Below are positions 32,886-42,835 of a stretch of 64,000 nucleotides of DNA, piece after piece (position 1 is the first letter of the stretch; every line of letters starts with the position of its first letter). The position numbers and the translations under genes were made by a program. Where the stretch lies: NCBI RefSeq assembly GCF_030435805.1, contig NC_081298.1, forward strand, positions 29,872,501-29,936,500, given 5' to 3'. The notes under the pieces are model-generated. The model was not told the origin of the DNA, made no database searches, and was given only the letters and a program-made list of their open reading frames with translations. The DNA comes from Mustela lutreola. Lineage: Eukaryota > Chordata > Mammalia > Carnivora > Mustelidae.

Positions 32886-35789
32886 TCACCGCTGCTTACG
32901 CTCTGCCTGCTGGAGCCGCCGGGAAAGGTCGTCGATGCGCACGTTCTTGAGCTGAAGCAAGTGCTCCAAACGCCTCACCTTCATCTGCAGGACCTGGGCC
33001 ACGAGGCACAGAGGTGAAGTCAGCTGCCTGCTGCCCTCTGTCCCCACCACTGCAGTCCCTAAGCACCCAGTGCCCCACCACCGCCCACGCCTTCCCAGTC
33101 ACCGTCACCTGCACTGTCTCCTGCGAGGCCAACAACTCCTGCTCTTTTTCAGCGATCTGGAGGACGAAGCTTGGGTCGCCGCCCTGCACTGCCTGGCCAT
33201 ATCCCGGAGGCCGGGGCGCGGGCGGCCGGCCCCCCCTGGGGTGGGAAGCAGTTTAGCGGAGGCCTGGAGCTGGGGCCCCACTCTTACCCTTCTGATGCTC
33301 TTTGGCCAGACTCTCCTTCCCCCATCCCCTCCCGCCAACCCCGTTCCTGCTTCCCAGGAACAGTCTGTCCCCACCCTTATCTGCCAGCGCTGCGTTGGGG
33401 GATTACCAGACCTGGTGAGATAGGAACTCGGCTTTCTTACCTGACCTGCCCCCCTCCCTGGGGGTCTGGGGCACCTTCCCCTCGGGCCTTCTGGGACAAA
33501 CCTGAGAAGAGGCAAGTGGAGGAGTTAGTCGAGCTGGAGTCCCTTTTTCCTGACTTCTCTCTCCCTCCCCTCCCCCATAGGTAGGACAGAAAGAAAGCTG
33601 CTCCTGGGAGGGAAGAAAAGTAAAGACCACTTTACCCACATCCATGTATCCAGTGCCATCCTGGGGAGCCAGCTCCTGAAATAACACCCCCCACCCCGTG
33701 GGTTTACTGTGAGTTCAGGCTCGCTCATCCGCAAGGAGCCCCATGTCTCTTCCGTGGTCCCCAAGGCCAGCCTCTGTTTGCCAAACACCCTCTCCCACAT
33801 CTGTCGGCAAGGCGGGGCTTCCTGCTGACTGGAAGATACTCGGATGGGGCGGCACCTGTAAGGAGCTCGTGCGCTGCTTCCTGAGCCTCTGCCGCTCCTC
33901 CAGGCGCTGCCTCAGCGGAATGAGCACTAACTCCACCACGCCCGGCGCGCATTGCGCGATTTTGCGCATCACATCCTCTGGTACGGAGAAGTTCAGTTTG
34001 TTCAGCACCTTCCTGGGAGACAGGCACAGGGATGGCGGACTAGGTCCCCAGGGAATGAACTGAGGGGCGCGGAGTAGAAGGAAGTGGTGCAACCCTGGGG
34101 GAATGAACCCGATTCTTGGCGTCCCCTTTCCTTGCTTCCTCCCCAATAAAGGAGTCCCTTGATTTTGTTACCAGATCCTGACTGTGTTGTCCCTCCCTAC
34201 TCTGCCACAAACAGAATCCCAGCCTGGGCTTTGGAGGCCATGGGAGGTCTGTGTCCGGGATGGGGGGAGGCATGGTAGGCCAGCCCTTCCTGGGATCCCG
34301 GGGTCTGGGTAGGGGATGGAGATTCCAGTAGCGCACCAGGCATTTTGCTACCTGTTTAGGTGACCCCAGTTGCTGAGCTTCTGTTGGAGAGAGTTGGCAG
34401 GGACATAATTGTGCATCTCCACCATCTTGGGGAAGTAAAACTTGATGACTTCTGCGACCAGGACTGAGGGAATGGGAGCAGACATGGAAGGGAGTAAGGA
34501 GGTAAGGGAAAAGGAGTAGGGAGAAGATGTGGATGGGATGGGAGAATCATGGATTGCAGAGTGGTGGGGCCAAGCAAAGAGGTGATGTGGAAAGGGAAAG
34601 GATGATAGGGAGGCAGGGGTGGTGGAAGAGAGGGAAAGGGGTTCAAGAAAGCAAGACCAGAAATCAGTAATCATCCTCCAGCATACCCCAGAGGAGAGGC
34701 ATCCCATTCCCCTCAGCTCAGGCATATGAAAACTAGGGTCTCTGGTCCTCTAGTAGAGAATGAGTCTCCAAGAGAGCGTGCCAGGAGCCTGGCATCCCAT
34801 CCTAGTCATTTACATGGAAATACACACACACTCCCACCACCAAAATCCCAGGAAAGAGTCACAGAGTCACACAAGCAGACACATGTGATAAGATCCCCCT
34901 ACAGATATGCACAAAGTGTGTAGACACACAGGAAACACACATGCCCATACATACACAAGCCCACATATAGCACACACATATACAACACACAGGGATTCAC
35001 AAACACATACACAGATACATATTTCCGTCATTGAAGTTCAAGAGAGTCACACACAAGCACACAAACACAAGCACAGTAAGTCACATAGGCACCAATGTAC
35101 TAATGTACCAGAGATGCATACTTCTGTCATTAAAATCTCAAGAGACACCCTTAGACACAGAGACACCTAAAAATCACAAAGAAACACATATGCACATAAG
35201 ACCCCCTACCTGCATACAGGACAGAACCCATCAACAAACATATGAACATACACATGCGCAGACTCCCACAAGACAGATATATGGAATACAGCAAAGAACA
35301 AGTACACACACAAAGAAGCACAAAAACATACACAAATACACGTCTTATTAAGGTGTCAGGAGGGAGTCACAGACTCACACAGTTAGACACACACCATCAT
35401 CACCACCACACATGCATAAAGGACAGAACAAGGGGACATACATATGGATACACACATATTCCTATTCCCACAGACACACACAGAAACACACACACATATA
35501 CACAATTAAAGTTCTAAGAGGTAGTCAGGCACCCCCAATACACACATACCCACACGCACAGAAGCACAAAGAGACATATGCATACAGACCCCCTACACAT
35601 GTACTACAGGACAGAACGTGTCAACAAACACGGGCACACGGGGCATACACACAGGAGCGCACACATACTGAGGTGCACACCTCCATCACTGAAGTCCCTG
35701 GAGAGATTTCGCTTGGGCCGGGACAGAGGGATGTTGTCTACCCACAGGTACAGCTGGTGCAGCGCCTCCTCATCCACGTTGCTCGCCAT
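32886..35789 (-). CDS. SPEF1: SPEF1 (CLAMP), sperm flagellar 1, microtubule-bundling CH-domain protein, 237 aa
   Basis: Seven coding exons on minus: 35681-35789, 34352-34463, 33856-34012, 33636-33675, 33441-33501, 33109-33235, 32886-32993. All phases close, giving 714 nt (237 aa); human is 236 aa as I recall. Residues about 7-105 form a calponin-homology domain (LHQLYLWVDNIPL, VLVAEVIKFYFP, NWGHLNR). A proline/glycine-rich linker follows (residues about 130-180), and the C-terminal third (QIAEKEQELLASQETVQ to the end) is a coiled coil rich in Leu, Glu, Arg and Gln. The protein bundles microtubules in motile cilia, including the central apparatus. The linker reads GQVRGGRPPAP where human has GQLSWDRPPAP. 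The donor of exon 1 (GGAG, then GTGTGC) is weak. Start context lacks a purine at -3 but has G at +4. Confidence 0.97.
34860..35705. repeat. AC-rich degenerate tandem array in SPEF1 intron 1
   Basis: About 850 bp dominated by ACACA text, but with higher-order structure. A cassette like TCATTGAAGTTCAAGAG recurs at about 35,027, 35,128, 35,344, 35,505 and 35,685, and a second like CCCCCTAC...GCATACAGGACAGAAC recurs at about 34,893, 35,202, 35,398 and 35,586. Spacing is irregular, roughly 100-220 bp. The last copy of the first cassette overlaps the end of SPEF1 coding exon 1. Confidence 0.75.
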
Positions 35790-35975
35790 TGGCACCCTCG
35801 GCAAGGCAAGACCAGGCCGTTCCAGCCGTGCAGAGTCCAGCCCCAACTTCACGGATCCCTCAGGCGCCTCTTCTCTCAACACTGACAGCGACCAGACCTG
35901 CCTCTGCCTCTATAACTCGAAGACTCTTCTCCCAGCAGGGAGCAGCCATATTGTTTTCTGAAACCATAGCAACTG
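35790..35975 (-). promoter_or_regulatory. SPEF1 5' UTR and promoter region with RFX-like half site
   Basis: Upstream of the SPEF1 start there is no TATA box. At 35,960-35,973 the minus strand reads GTTGCTATGGTTTC, a good left half of an RFX X-box (GTTGCC/T ATGG) with a poor right half. RFX factors with FOXJ1 drive motile-cilia genes such as SPEF1, so the site is plausible. The transcription start is not determined. Confidence 0.4.
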
Positions 35976-38269
35976 TCCCCAGCTGGGCGGGGAGCAGGGG
36001 TTTCTGGGAGTTGTAGTTTTCTCCCTGTACTTACTCCCAGGCCCCAGCTTTGAAAAGGTGATTAAGTGGCCTTGTCTTCCCAGCATCTGCGCCAAGCGCC
36101 ACCTGATCAGCCAAACTGGCCCACTCTGAAACCTGTCAGTGCCAACCAGGCCCTCAGTATCCCTGCACCAGCCTCCCCAGGGCTGGGATTCCCCTTCCCC
36201 ATCCTTTAGTGATCAGTCCCAAGTGAAGGCGGCATCCCAATGTTTGTCAGCTTCATCTGGGCGTCCACTGCTAATCATCTGCTGCTTCCCAGCTGGATTG
36301 TGTGATAGGCTGTGTGACTGTCTCCTGGCTGGGTCCCTCCTCAGAGCTCTGTGCTATTAGGGCCATCAACACTAGTGCCCTTCCCAGCAGTGTCCTGATA
36401 GGGCATTTAATATGTCCCCCAGATTCCCAGGGAGAATACTAGGGTTCAGGGCCAGTGCCTTGGGCAGGTTATTTAGCTCCTTAATCGTATTTCTCCTTTC
36501 ACGAAATGGGAATGATTCTCGCCTATTTGTCCCAACAGGGTAATAGGGAGGAAAATGGGAAGGGTATTTATGGAAGATCTGCATTTGTATGGGGACTGGG
36601 GATATGGGAGTAAAAGCTGCAAGAGCTCCAGTAGACACTTCCACAGCCTCTCACCTCCTTCCGAGAGCTATCTTCCATGGGTTAGAAATGGATTTAGTAG
36701 CCAGTTCCATTTCAAAAGAGCACTGTTTGTAGTAGGGTTAGGGATATGGGTCCTTCCTTAGTGAAGGGACAAGAGTAGCAGGAAAAGAGGCACTTCTAGG
36801 ATCAGCCAGAGAAGAAAGCTTGCTTCCACCAAAGACTAGCAGTGTAGCTTTGGCCACATTACTGGACCTTTCTGTGCCTGTTTTCACATGGTTTTACCTA
36901 CCTCATAGGGATTCGTGAGCATTGAAAATGCTTAGCACAGCACCTGGCACACAGCAAGGGCCCTATTAACATCAGTTGGTGCTATCACTAATGAGATGAC
37001 CTCAGTTCCAGCAGAAGAGGAGACACACGGAAATGATGTGCCTTGTTGGTATTTGAGGGAGGGGCCATGTTCAACAGGGAGAAGACTACTGCTCCTGCCC
37101 CCCTTACTCTGGAGCAGGCCGGCGGGGGGGCCTGGGCTTCCTTTAAGGCCTTCTGGTTTCCTCCTCCACAGCTCAGATGGGGTGGGGGAATGATGGTAAG
37201 GGGAATCCCAACTACGTTTTGCAGTCCCTTAGTCCTTTAGTTTCGTTGTCCTCAAGGACTACAGGGGAAATCTGAGTGCCAGAAGTCTGGAAGACCAAGT
37301 GTGGAATTGTCACTCGACCTTTTTGATTTAAAGTCATACATAGTGGCCTTGCCTTTCTAGAAAAGACCACACCCAGGGCAGGGAGGGGACAAAAGACGAC
37401 TTAGATATACCCCCCTTAACATTCCAGGGTGGAGAGAGGAAGAACTGAAAGGAAGTGGTGGGGAGGGAACCACAGCAGCAACGTGCCAGCCCCAGTGGAG
37501 GTGGGAAAACCGGTTTGACCCAGAGCTGAGCGGCCTCCTCAGGCCCAGGCCTCCCCCTGGCTGGAACCACTGGGGCCTGAGGGCCTCAATGAGGGAGGGG
37601 CTGGGCCATGAAAGGAGAAAAGGGGTAGGATCAGCAGAGACACGAGGCTTCACCTTTGGACTGGGGTGCCCCCAGCCTCTTGGGGGTGCAGTCTGTCCCA
37701 GGAATTTTATCTTCCTCCTGCCACTGTCCCCAGGATGGCCACCAGGCTTGGAGAGGCTAATCACTGAGGTCTAAAGGGCTCCCTCTTACGGCATTAAAGG
37801 TAGACCAAGGGATGCTCTGTATGTCCCTCCAGACTCTAACCTGGACCACAGAAGTTGCCCCAGCACCCCTTTTGCTCTGTCCTCTGGGCCCACTCCTGCA
37901 AGGACCTTCTGTGCCTGTTCCTAGTTCCCAGTTTAACTTTGTCCAACAGGGATAGTTGGCTCCCTCCCTCCTCTCCTAGCTAACTGACCCCAACTTCTAA
38001 CCCCAAAGCAGTGCAAGGCCCAGCTTTCCTCAAACCCAAACAGGTACACTAAAGATCCCTTCCTCCCCAAGCCTAGATAACATTTAGATATGGAGGTGGC
38101 CCCTCGCCCCAGTCAGGACTTGAATTGTGGCTACCCTCTCAACACTTGGTTCCATGTCCCACCAGAAAAAGGACCAAAAGGAACCAAGAAAGGACGTGTT
38201 CCCAAGACAGACGCAAGCCCAGACCATGAAGGATGCACCCTTGGCTGTTAAAACGTTCACCCCCACAAA
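35976..38269. other. intergenic DNA between SPEF1 and CENPB
   Basis: This gap holds an antisense MIR near 36,845-36,985 (TTTCTGTGCCTGTTTTCACA, GCACAGCACCTGGCACACAG) and otherwise unique-looking sequence of moderate GC. No exon with protein-like coding is seen. Confidence 0.6.
36845..36985 (-). repeat. MIR SINE, antisense
   Basis: Shows complement-type MIR text, with GGACCTTTCTGTGCCTG, CCTACCTCATAGGGATTCGT and CTTAGCACAGCACCTGGCAC. Confidence 0.8.
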
Positions 38270-39061
38270 AGGGGAGTGGACGGATTTATTGAATTCAGAC
38301 TGGGAAAGGAGTAGCTGGATGGCTGGACTACGGGCCCAGCCCCAGGCCCCCTGCCCAGGATAGGGCCCTGCCAGAGAGGGAGGAGAGGCATGGGGCCTGC
38401 AGCTAGCCACAAGGAAGTGCCCACTATCACTCCCCTGAAGGGCCTCTTGGGAATCTCCAATCTGGAAAGAAAACCAAGGGCCAAAGTAACCTGGACTGGG
38501 CCAGAGAAAGGGATTGGGAAGATGGGGAAGCAGGCAGAGGCAGGCTCAGGAGCCTGCGGTGAGTTAGACTGTGCTTCTCAAGGCGGCCCAGGGGCAGGGG
38601 TAGGGGGCTGCCAGCCTTGTGGGGGCCTAGGCTGGACCTTCCTCTGGAGCCCTTCCCAGAATGGCTTTGGGGTCCCCCCCACCAAAGACCTGGTGTGGAC
38701 GGCAGAGGGGAGAGGCACTCTCCGGCCGGGAGCTTCCAGGGCCCACCCCTGGCTGCTCCTGGGGCCTAGTCCACGGATGGCACGGTGTGGTAGCACCGGA
38801 CAGCTCCCCACCTGGTCCCCCAAGCCCGGGGGGCAAATGGGGAGGAAGGAGGACTCTGAGAAAGAGGCAATAAACAGGCAGTGAGGCTGACCCCAGCCCT
38901 GGGCCCTACCGAGGTGGCTGGGCCCGTCACAGGGCCCGAGGAACATCACTAAAGAATCTGGAGCTCCCCACTCTGGCTCCATCCATAGCGGCTGCCCAGA
39001 GAGTCCTCTGCCCTGGGCTGGTGCTGCCACATCCGGGTCGGGCATGACTAGGCCCAGTGGC
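38270..39061 (-). other. CENPB: CENPB 3' untranslated region
   Basis: GC-rich untranslated sequence of about 790 nt between the CENPB stop and the AATAAA at 38,285. Open frames inside it on both strands look like products of high GC content rather than genes. Confidence 0.7.
38285..38290 (-). promoter_or_regulatory. poly(A) signal AATAAA of CENPB
   Basis: TTTATT on + (AATAAA on minus) lies about 770 nt past the CENPB stop. This fits a CENPB transcript of roughly 2.8 kb. Confidence 0.75.
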
Positions 39062-39635
39062 TCAGCTTTGATGTCCAAGACCCCGAACTCCCGCCTGCCT
39101 GGCGTGGTTCTTCCTGGTCACATGGACCAGATCATGTTCCAAGTGAAGGATGTGGCTCTGCACTCGGTCGTCAATGGGGAAGGAAGTCAGGTACCTCTTG
39201 ACCATAGCGAAGTAGGCCATGGCTTCCCCAAAGCTGGGCACAGGCACCTCATCACCATCCTCCTCATCGTCTTCATCATCTTCATCCTCCTCATCATCCT
39301 CATCTTCCTCCTCTTCCTCACTGTCAGACTCAGAGTCCTCTTCACCCTCCAAAAAATGGAGGGTAGGGCACTGGGCCTCCTCTTGGGCACTGTAGCCCCC
39401 GAAGCTGCCACCGGCTTCCACTACCCCCTGGGCCCAGTCCTCAGCCTCCAGCCCCTCAGAGGAGCTCTCTTCCTCCTCCTCCTCCTCCTCCTCATCACTG
39501 TCCTCCACATCACCCTCCTCTTCCACCTCCTCTTCCTCCCCCAACTCCTCTCCTTCCGCCCCTTCCTCCTCCTCGCCTTCTTCTTCCTCTTCCTCCTCCT
39601 CCCCTTCACCCTCCTCCTCTTCTTCCTCCTCTTCT

Positions 39636-39668
<33 letters not shown>

Positions 39669-40882
39669 CCCTCACTCTTGAGGGCAGTGGTGATGGTGGC
39701 ATTTGGGCCACCCCCGAAGCCAGCCTCCCGGAAGCAGGCAGCTATGTCCGAGGGCTCCACTGCCTGCCAGGCGGCAGCCACAAAGTGCAGGGCCTCCATC
39801 AAACCTAGCTGCAGGCCTGAGCGATCCTGGCCCTCCAGCGCGGCCATGGCCTTGAGTAGCATAGCCTGGCGGTAGTGGCCCTTCACCTGTTGGACCACTC
39901 CCCGCTCCAGCGGCTGCACCGTGCCCGGAGGGAAAAAGGCCAGCTGTACGTGTCGCAGGCCCGAGGTATCCAGGGACTGGGCAGCCAGGCGACCTGCCAG
40001 CAGCAGGACTCGGCGAGATTCTGCGGCCATGCGAGTGTCCAGGGCCTTCAGGTACTTGGCTAGGGCCTGGGTGGTGACTCCACCCTTGGAGTTAGCGGTG
40101 TAGTCGCAGGGCAGGCCGGCTTGGCCTGCGCGGGGCTTGGCCGACTTGCCGGCCACAAGTGGGGGCAGCTTCTCGCTGCCGTCTGCGTTGGCGCACAGCA
40201 GGACACTGAGGCGCTGGGTGGCCCTGCGCGCCCGTCCATCGCTGCCGCATAGCCCCGCAGCCTGGTCGGGGAGGAAGTCGTACCATAGACTCGTCTCGAT
40301 GGCGCTGAACACGTCCTGGGAGGCGTAGCCCTCGGCCACAGACGGCGGCTGCTCCTCCCGAGCGCGCCAGCCCGTCGAACCCCCGCCACTCCCCTCCGAG
40401 GGCACCGCAGGCGGGCTGGCGGGAGCCGCTGGGGGCCGGGGGGCGGCACTGCGTGACCGGGCGCGGGCCACACCGCTGCAGGACACCACTCCGTGGCGCC
40501 GGCGGAAGCGGTCCAGCCAACCGTTGGAGGCGGTGAAGTCGTCCATGCCCAGCTCCTCGGCTATACGCAGCGCCTTCTCCTTGAGGATGATGCCCTTGAC
40601 GGGTAGGCCAGCGGCGCGGATCTGCTGGAACCAGGCGATGAGCAAGCCCTCGAGCTTGTCGTAGGGGGACAGCTTGTTGGTTTTGCGGCAGGTGGAGGCC
40701 ACACCGTACTTGCGCTCCGACGCCAGGATGGCGCGCTTGTTCTTCAGGATGGTGCTCAGCGTGGACGGCGGGATGTTGAAGCGCCGCGCGATCTCGCCCT
40801 TGCGCAGGTCCGGGTTCTCCTCCACCTCCTGGATAATCCGCGACTTCTCCCGGAACGTCAGCTGCCGCCGCTTGGGGCCCAT
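39062..40882 (-). CDS. CENPB: CENPB, centromere protein B, single-exon, 606 aa
   Basis: CENP-B binds the 17-bp CENP-B box in centromeric satellite DNA. The ATG at 40,882 was chosen because MGPKRRQLTFREKSRII is the known N-terminus and has G at -3 and +4. Residues about 1-125 hold two helix-turn-helix units (pogo/Tigger transposase-type DNA binding). Residues about 150-390 form the DDE-fold core inherited from a pogo-like transposase. Residues about 400-545 are acidic: a long pure Glu run, a second Glu/Gly block, then Asp/Glu runs around EDWAQGVVEAGG. The last ~60 residues (VPVPSFGEAMAYF to GVRGLGHQS) are the dimerisation domain. The gene has no intron. Human is 599 aa as I recall; the extra length seems to lie in the acidic runs. 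The same frame stays open upstream to 41,254 (124 codons), but that part is Arg/Pro/Ala/Gly-rich CpG-island sequence and probably untranslated. Confidence 0.97.
39456..39670. repeat. homopyrimidine (CTC/TCC)n tract encoding the CENPB acidic domain
   Basis: About 215 bp of the + strand is almost pure C/T, because GAG/GAA codons of the CENP-B glutamate runs are read from the other strand. Perfect and near-perfect trinucleotide repeats make it length-unstable. Confidence 0.9.
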
Positions 40883-41400
40883 CCCGGCGCGCCCCCCGCC
40901 CCGGGGCCCGGCGCCACCGCCGCCGCCCCGGGGCGGGGGGCCCGGGCCCGCGGCGGGGGGCACCTGGCGGCCTCTCCCGCGCGCCCCGCCCGAGACAAAG
41001 CGGCTCGCGGAGCGGCGGGCGGGGCGGCGACCCGGCCGGGCCGGGGGCACCTTCGGGGGCGCCGGCGGGCGCGGCGCCGGGCGGCGGGCGGCAGGCGGCG
41101 GGCGCGGGCGAGGGCGGGTGGCGCGGGCGCGGAAGGCAGGAAGTGCCGCGGCGCGGGGAGCAGGGAGCGCGGCGAGCGGGGCGGAGCGGGCGGAGCGGGA
41201 TCTCGCGGGAAGCGCGGGGACGCCCGGCGCCGCCTCCCCGCCCTCCGCGCCCACCCCTCCTCCCCGCTGCCCCGGGCCGACCGCGGGGGGGCGCTGCGGC
41301 CTGCTGGACCGGCCGGCGCCCGCGCGTCCGGCGAGCTGCGGGCAGGGGCGCGGCTCCCGGCCTCCGCGCGGGGTGGGCGGCGATTTGCTGCATGTAAAGA
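39900..41400 (-). promoter_or_regulatory. CpG island spanning CENPB 5' half, 5' UTR and promoter
   Basis: Extreme GC and CpG density, peaking at 40,870-41,340, ends sharply at about 41,395 where AT-rich DNA begins. The transcription start is probably near 41,050-41,250. No TATA box is seen. Several G/C runs (for example around 40,915-40,950) are G-quadruplex-prone. Confidence 0.75.
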
Positions 41401-41559
41401 ATAACAGCTGTGGTTTGTGGTTTTTGTTTTGTTATAGCAAAAATAGCTCACGCTCTTTGATGATACTGAAAAATACAGGAAACTAAAAATCACCTTTCAC
41501 CCCAGCACCTGGTGAGATGAGCAGGTAACATTTTGATACGTTTCCTTCCAGTCTTTTCT

Positions 41560-41990
41560 CTAGGTGAAAGCAGTTTTATTTTTAAAAAATCGATTGCATA
41601 AAACCGGCATCGGATGTATAATCTGTATATCTGGCATCTTCTGCTGTTTTACCTGGCAAAGAGTGATGAGAATTTTGCCACATCGATAAAATATTGCCAA
41701 CACGCTTTTTAATGGTTGTATATTGTTCCAATTAGGGATGAACACTAATCTATGTAGCCTGTTGTTACACATTTAGATTACTTTTATAAGCAACGTTAGG
41801 CTTTTAAATCTATTTGATGATAATCCCACAATCCATAGATTAACGCTCACTTTCTGGGCTTTTCCATGCATACAGGCATAAATGTTTGTGTTTTCACCTA
41901 TAGAAATAATGTCATGTATATAAATACATAAACATATACACGTGAATCCCTGAAACCTCTTTCTCCACCGCACATGTAAAAATGACATAT
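41560..41990 (-). repeat. possible old LINE relic
   Basis: AT-rich text such as TTTTTAATGGTTGTATATTG and GGGATGAACACTAATCTATG vaguely resembles the complement of an old L1 3' end. Divergence is too high for a firm call. Confidence 0.3.
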
Positions 41991-42432
41991 TCTTAAAACA
42001 ATAAATGCATTGCGGTGTTTTGAAAAAAATCTCTTAGAGTGGAGTGAGGTGTAGTCAAGAGGAAGGCTGTGACCCAGAGCACTGGGCTTTCCAAGGTTAA
42101 GGGTTTGAGAAAGGACTGACAAGAAACTCATGAAAAACAGCTGAAGAGGTAGGAGGAACACCAAGCCTGCATGGTGTTTCTGGAGGCCAAGGGAAGAAAA
42201 TGTAACTCACTGCTGTGTTAGTGTGTGTTGACAATTTGAATCCTGTGAATTTTCTAGTCATACTCTTTGCCCATTTTTCTCTGGTATTAGTCTTTTAGTG
42301 GACTTACAGGAGCACTTCATAGGCTCTGAACACAAAATCTTTGTTAAATATATTACAAATATGTTCTTCCAGCCTGCCAGCTGTCCTTTAATTTAACCTA
42401 GGGAATCTTAGTATGAGAAGTTTGTAACCTTT

Positions 42433-42630
42433 GTTTTTTTTTCAAGATTTTATTTACTTATTTGACACAGAGAGAGAGATCACAAGTAGGCAGAGAGGCA
42501 GGCAGAGAGTGAGTGGGAAGCAGGCTCCCCACTGAGCAGAGAGCCCCATGCGGGGCTTGATCCCAGGACCCTGAGATCATGACCTGAGCCAAAGGCAGAG
42601 GCTTAACCCACTGAGCCACCCAGGCACCCC
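42433..42630 (-). repeat. CanSINE (younger member of a nested pair)
   Basis: T-run, AAGATTTTATTTACTTATT, ATCACAAGTAGGCAGAGAGG and a complete CCACTGAGCCACCCAGGCA right end. Its left edge abuts a 14-bp duplication that is matched only beyond the next SINE. Confidence 0.95.
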
Positions 42631-42639
42631 AACATTATT

Positions 42640-42835
42640 TTTCTTTTTAAGATTTTATTTATTTGAGAGAGAGAGAACACAAGTAGAGGGAGGAGCAGAG
42701 GAAGAAGGAGAAACAGACTCCCTGCTGAGCAGGGAAATGGACACACGGACTCACATGCGGTTCCATCCCACGACTCCGGGATCATGACCAGAGCCCAAGG
42801 CAGAGGCTTAACTGACTGAGCCACCCAGATCCCCC
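42640..42835 (-). repeat. CanSINE (older member of a nested pair)
   Basis: Older-type copy with AACACAAGTAGAGGGAGGAG, CTCCCTGCTGAGCAGGG and ACTGACTGAGCCACCCAGA. The duplication AGTTTGTAACCTTT lies at 42419-42432 (left of the other SINE) and 42836-42849 (right of this one), so the two SINEs share one pair of flanks. Confidence 0.95.

Noticed and set aside
32151-32950. Open frames of about 200 and 234 codons on opposite strands next to SPEF1
   Set aside because: They overlap the SPEF1 3' UTR and last exon, have low-complexity composition with no recognisable domain, and owe their length to GC content.
34860-35680. CRISPR-like array in the repeated AC-rich region
   Set aside because: Repeats are degenerate, irregularly spaced and in a mammalian intron; no prokaryotic context exists anywhere in the window.
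34907-35885. Thr/His-rich frames on + in the AC-rich region
   Set aside because: Translations of ACACA-type repeats in SPEF1 intron 1.
39044-39808. 254-codon + strand frame with striking Leu/Phe runs, like a membrane protein
   Set aside because: It is the antisense of the CENPB glutamate runs; CTC/TTC triplets produce Leu/Phe artefacts.
40092-41393. 433-codon minus-strand frame overlapping CENPB
   Set aside because: An alternative frame of the CENPB CpG island, dominated by Arg/Pro/Ala. CENPB itself explains the region.
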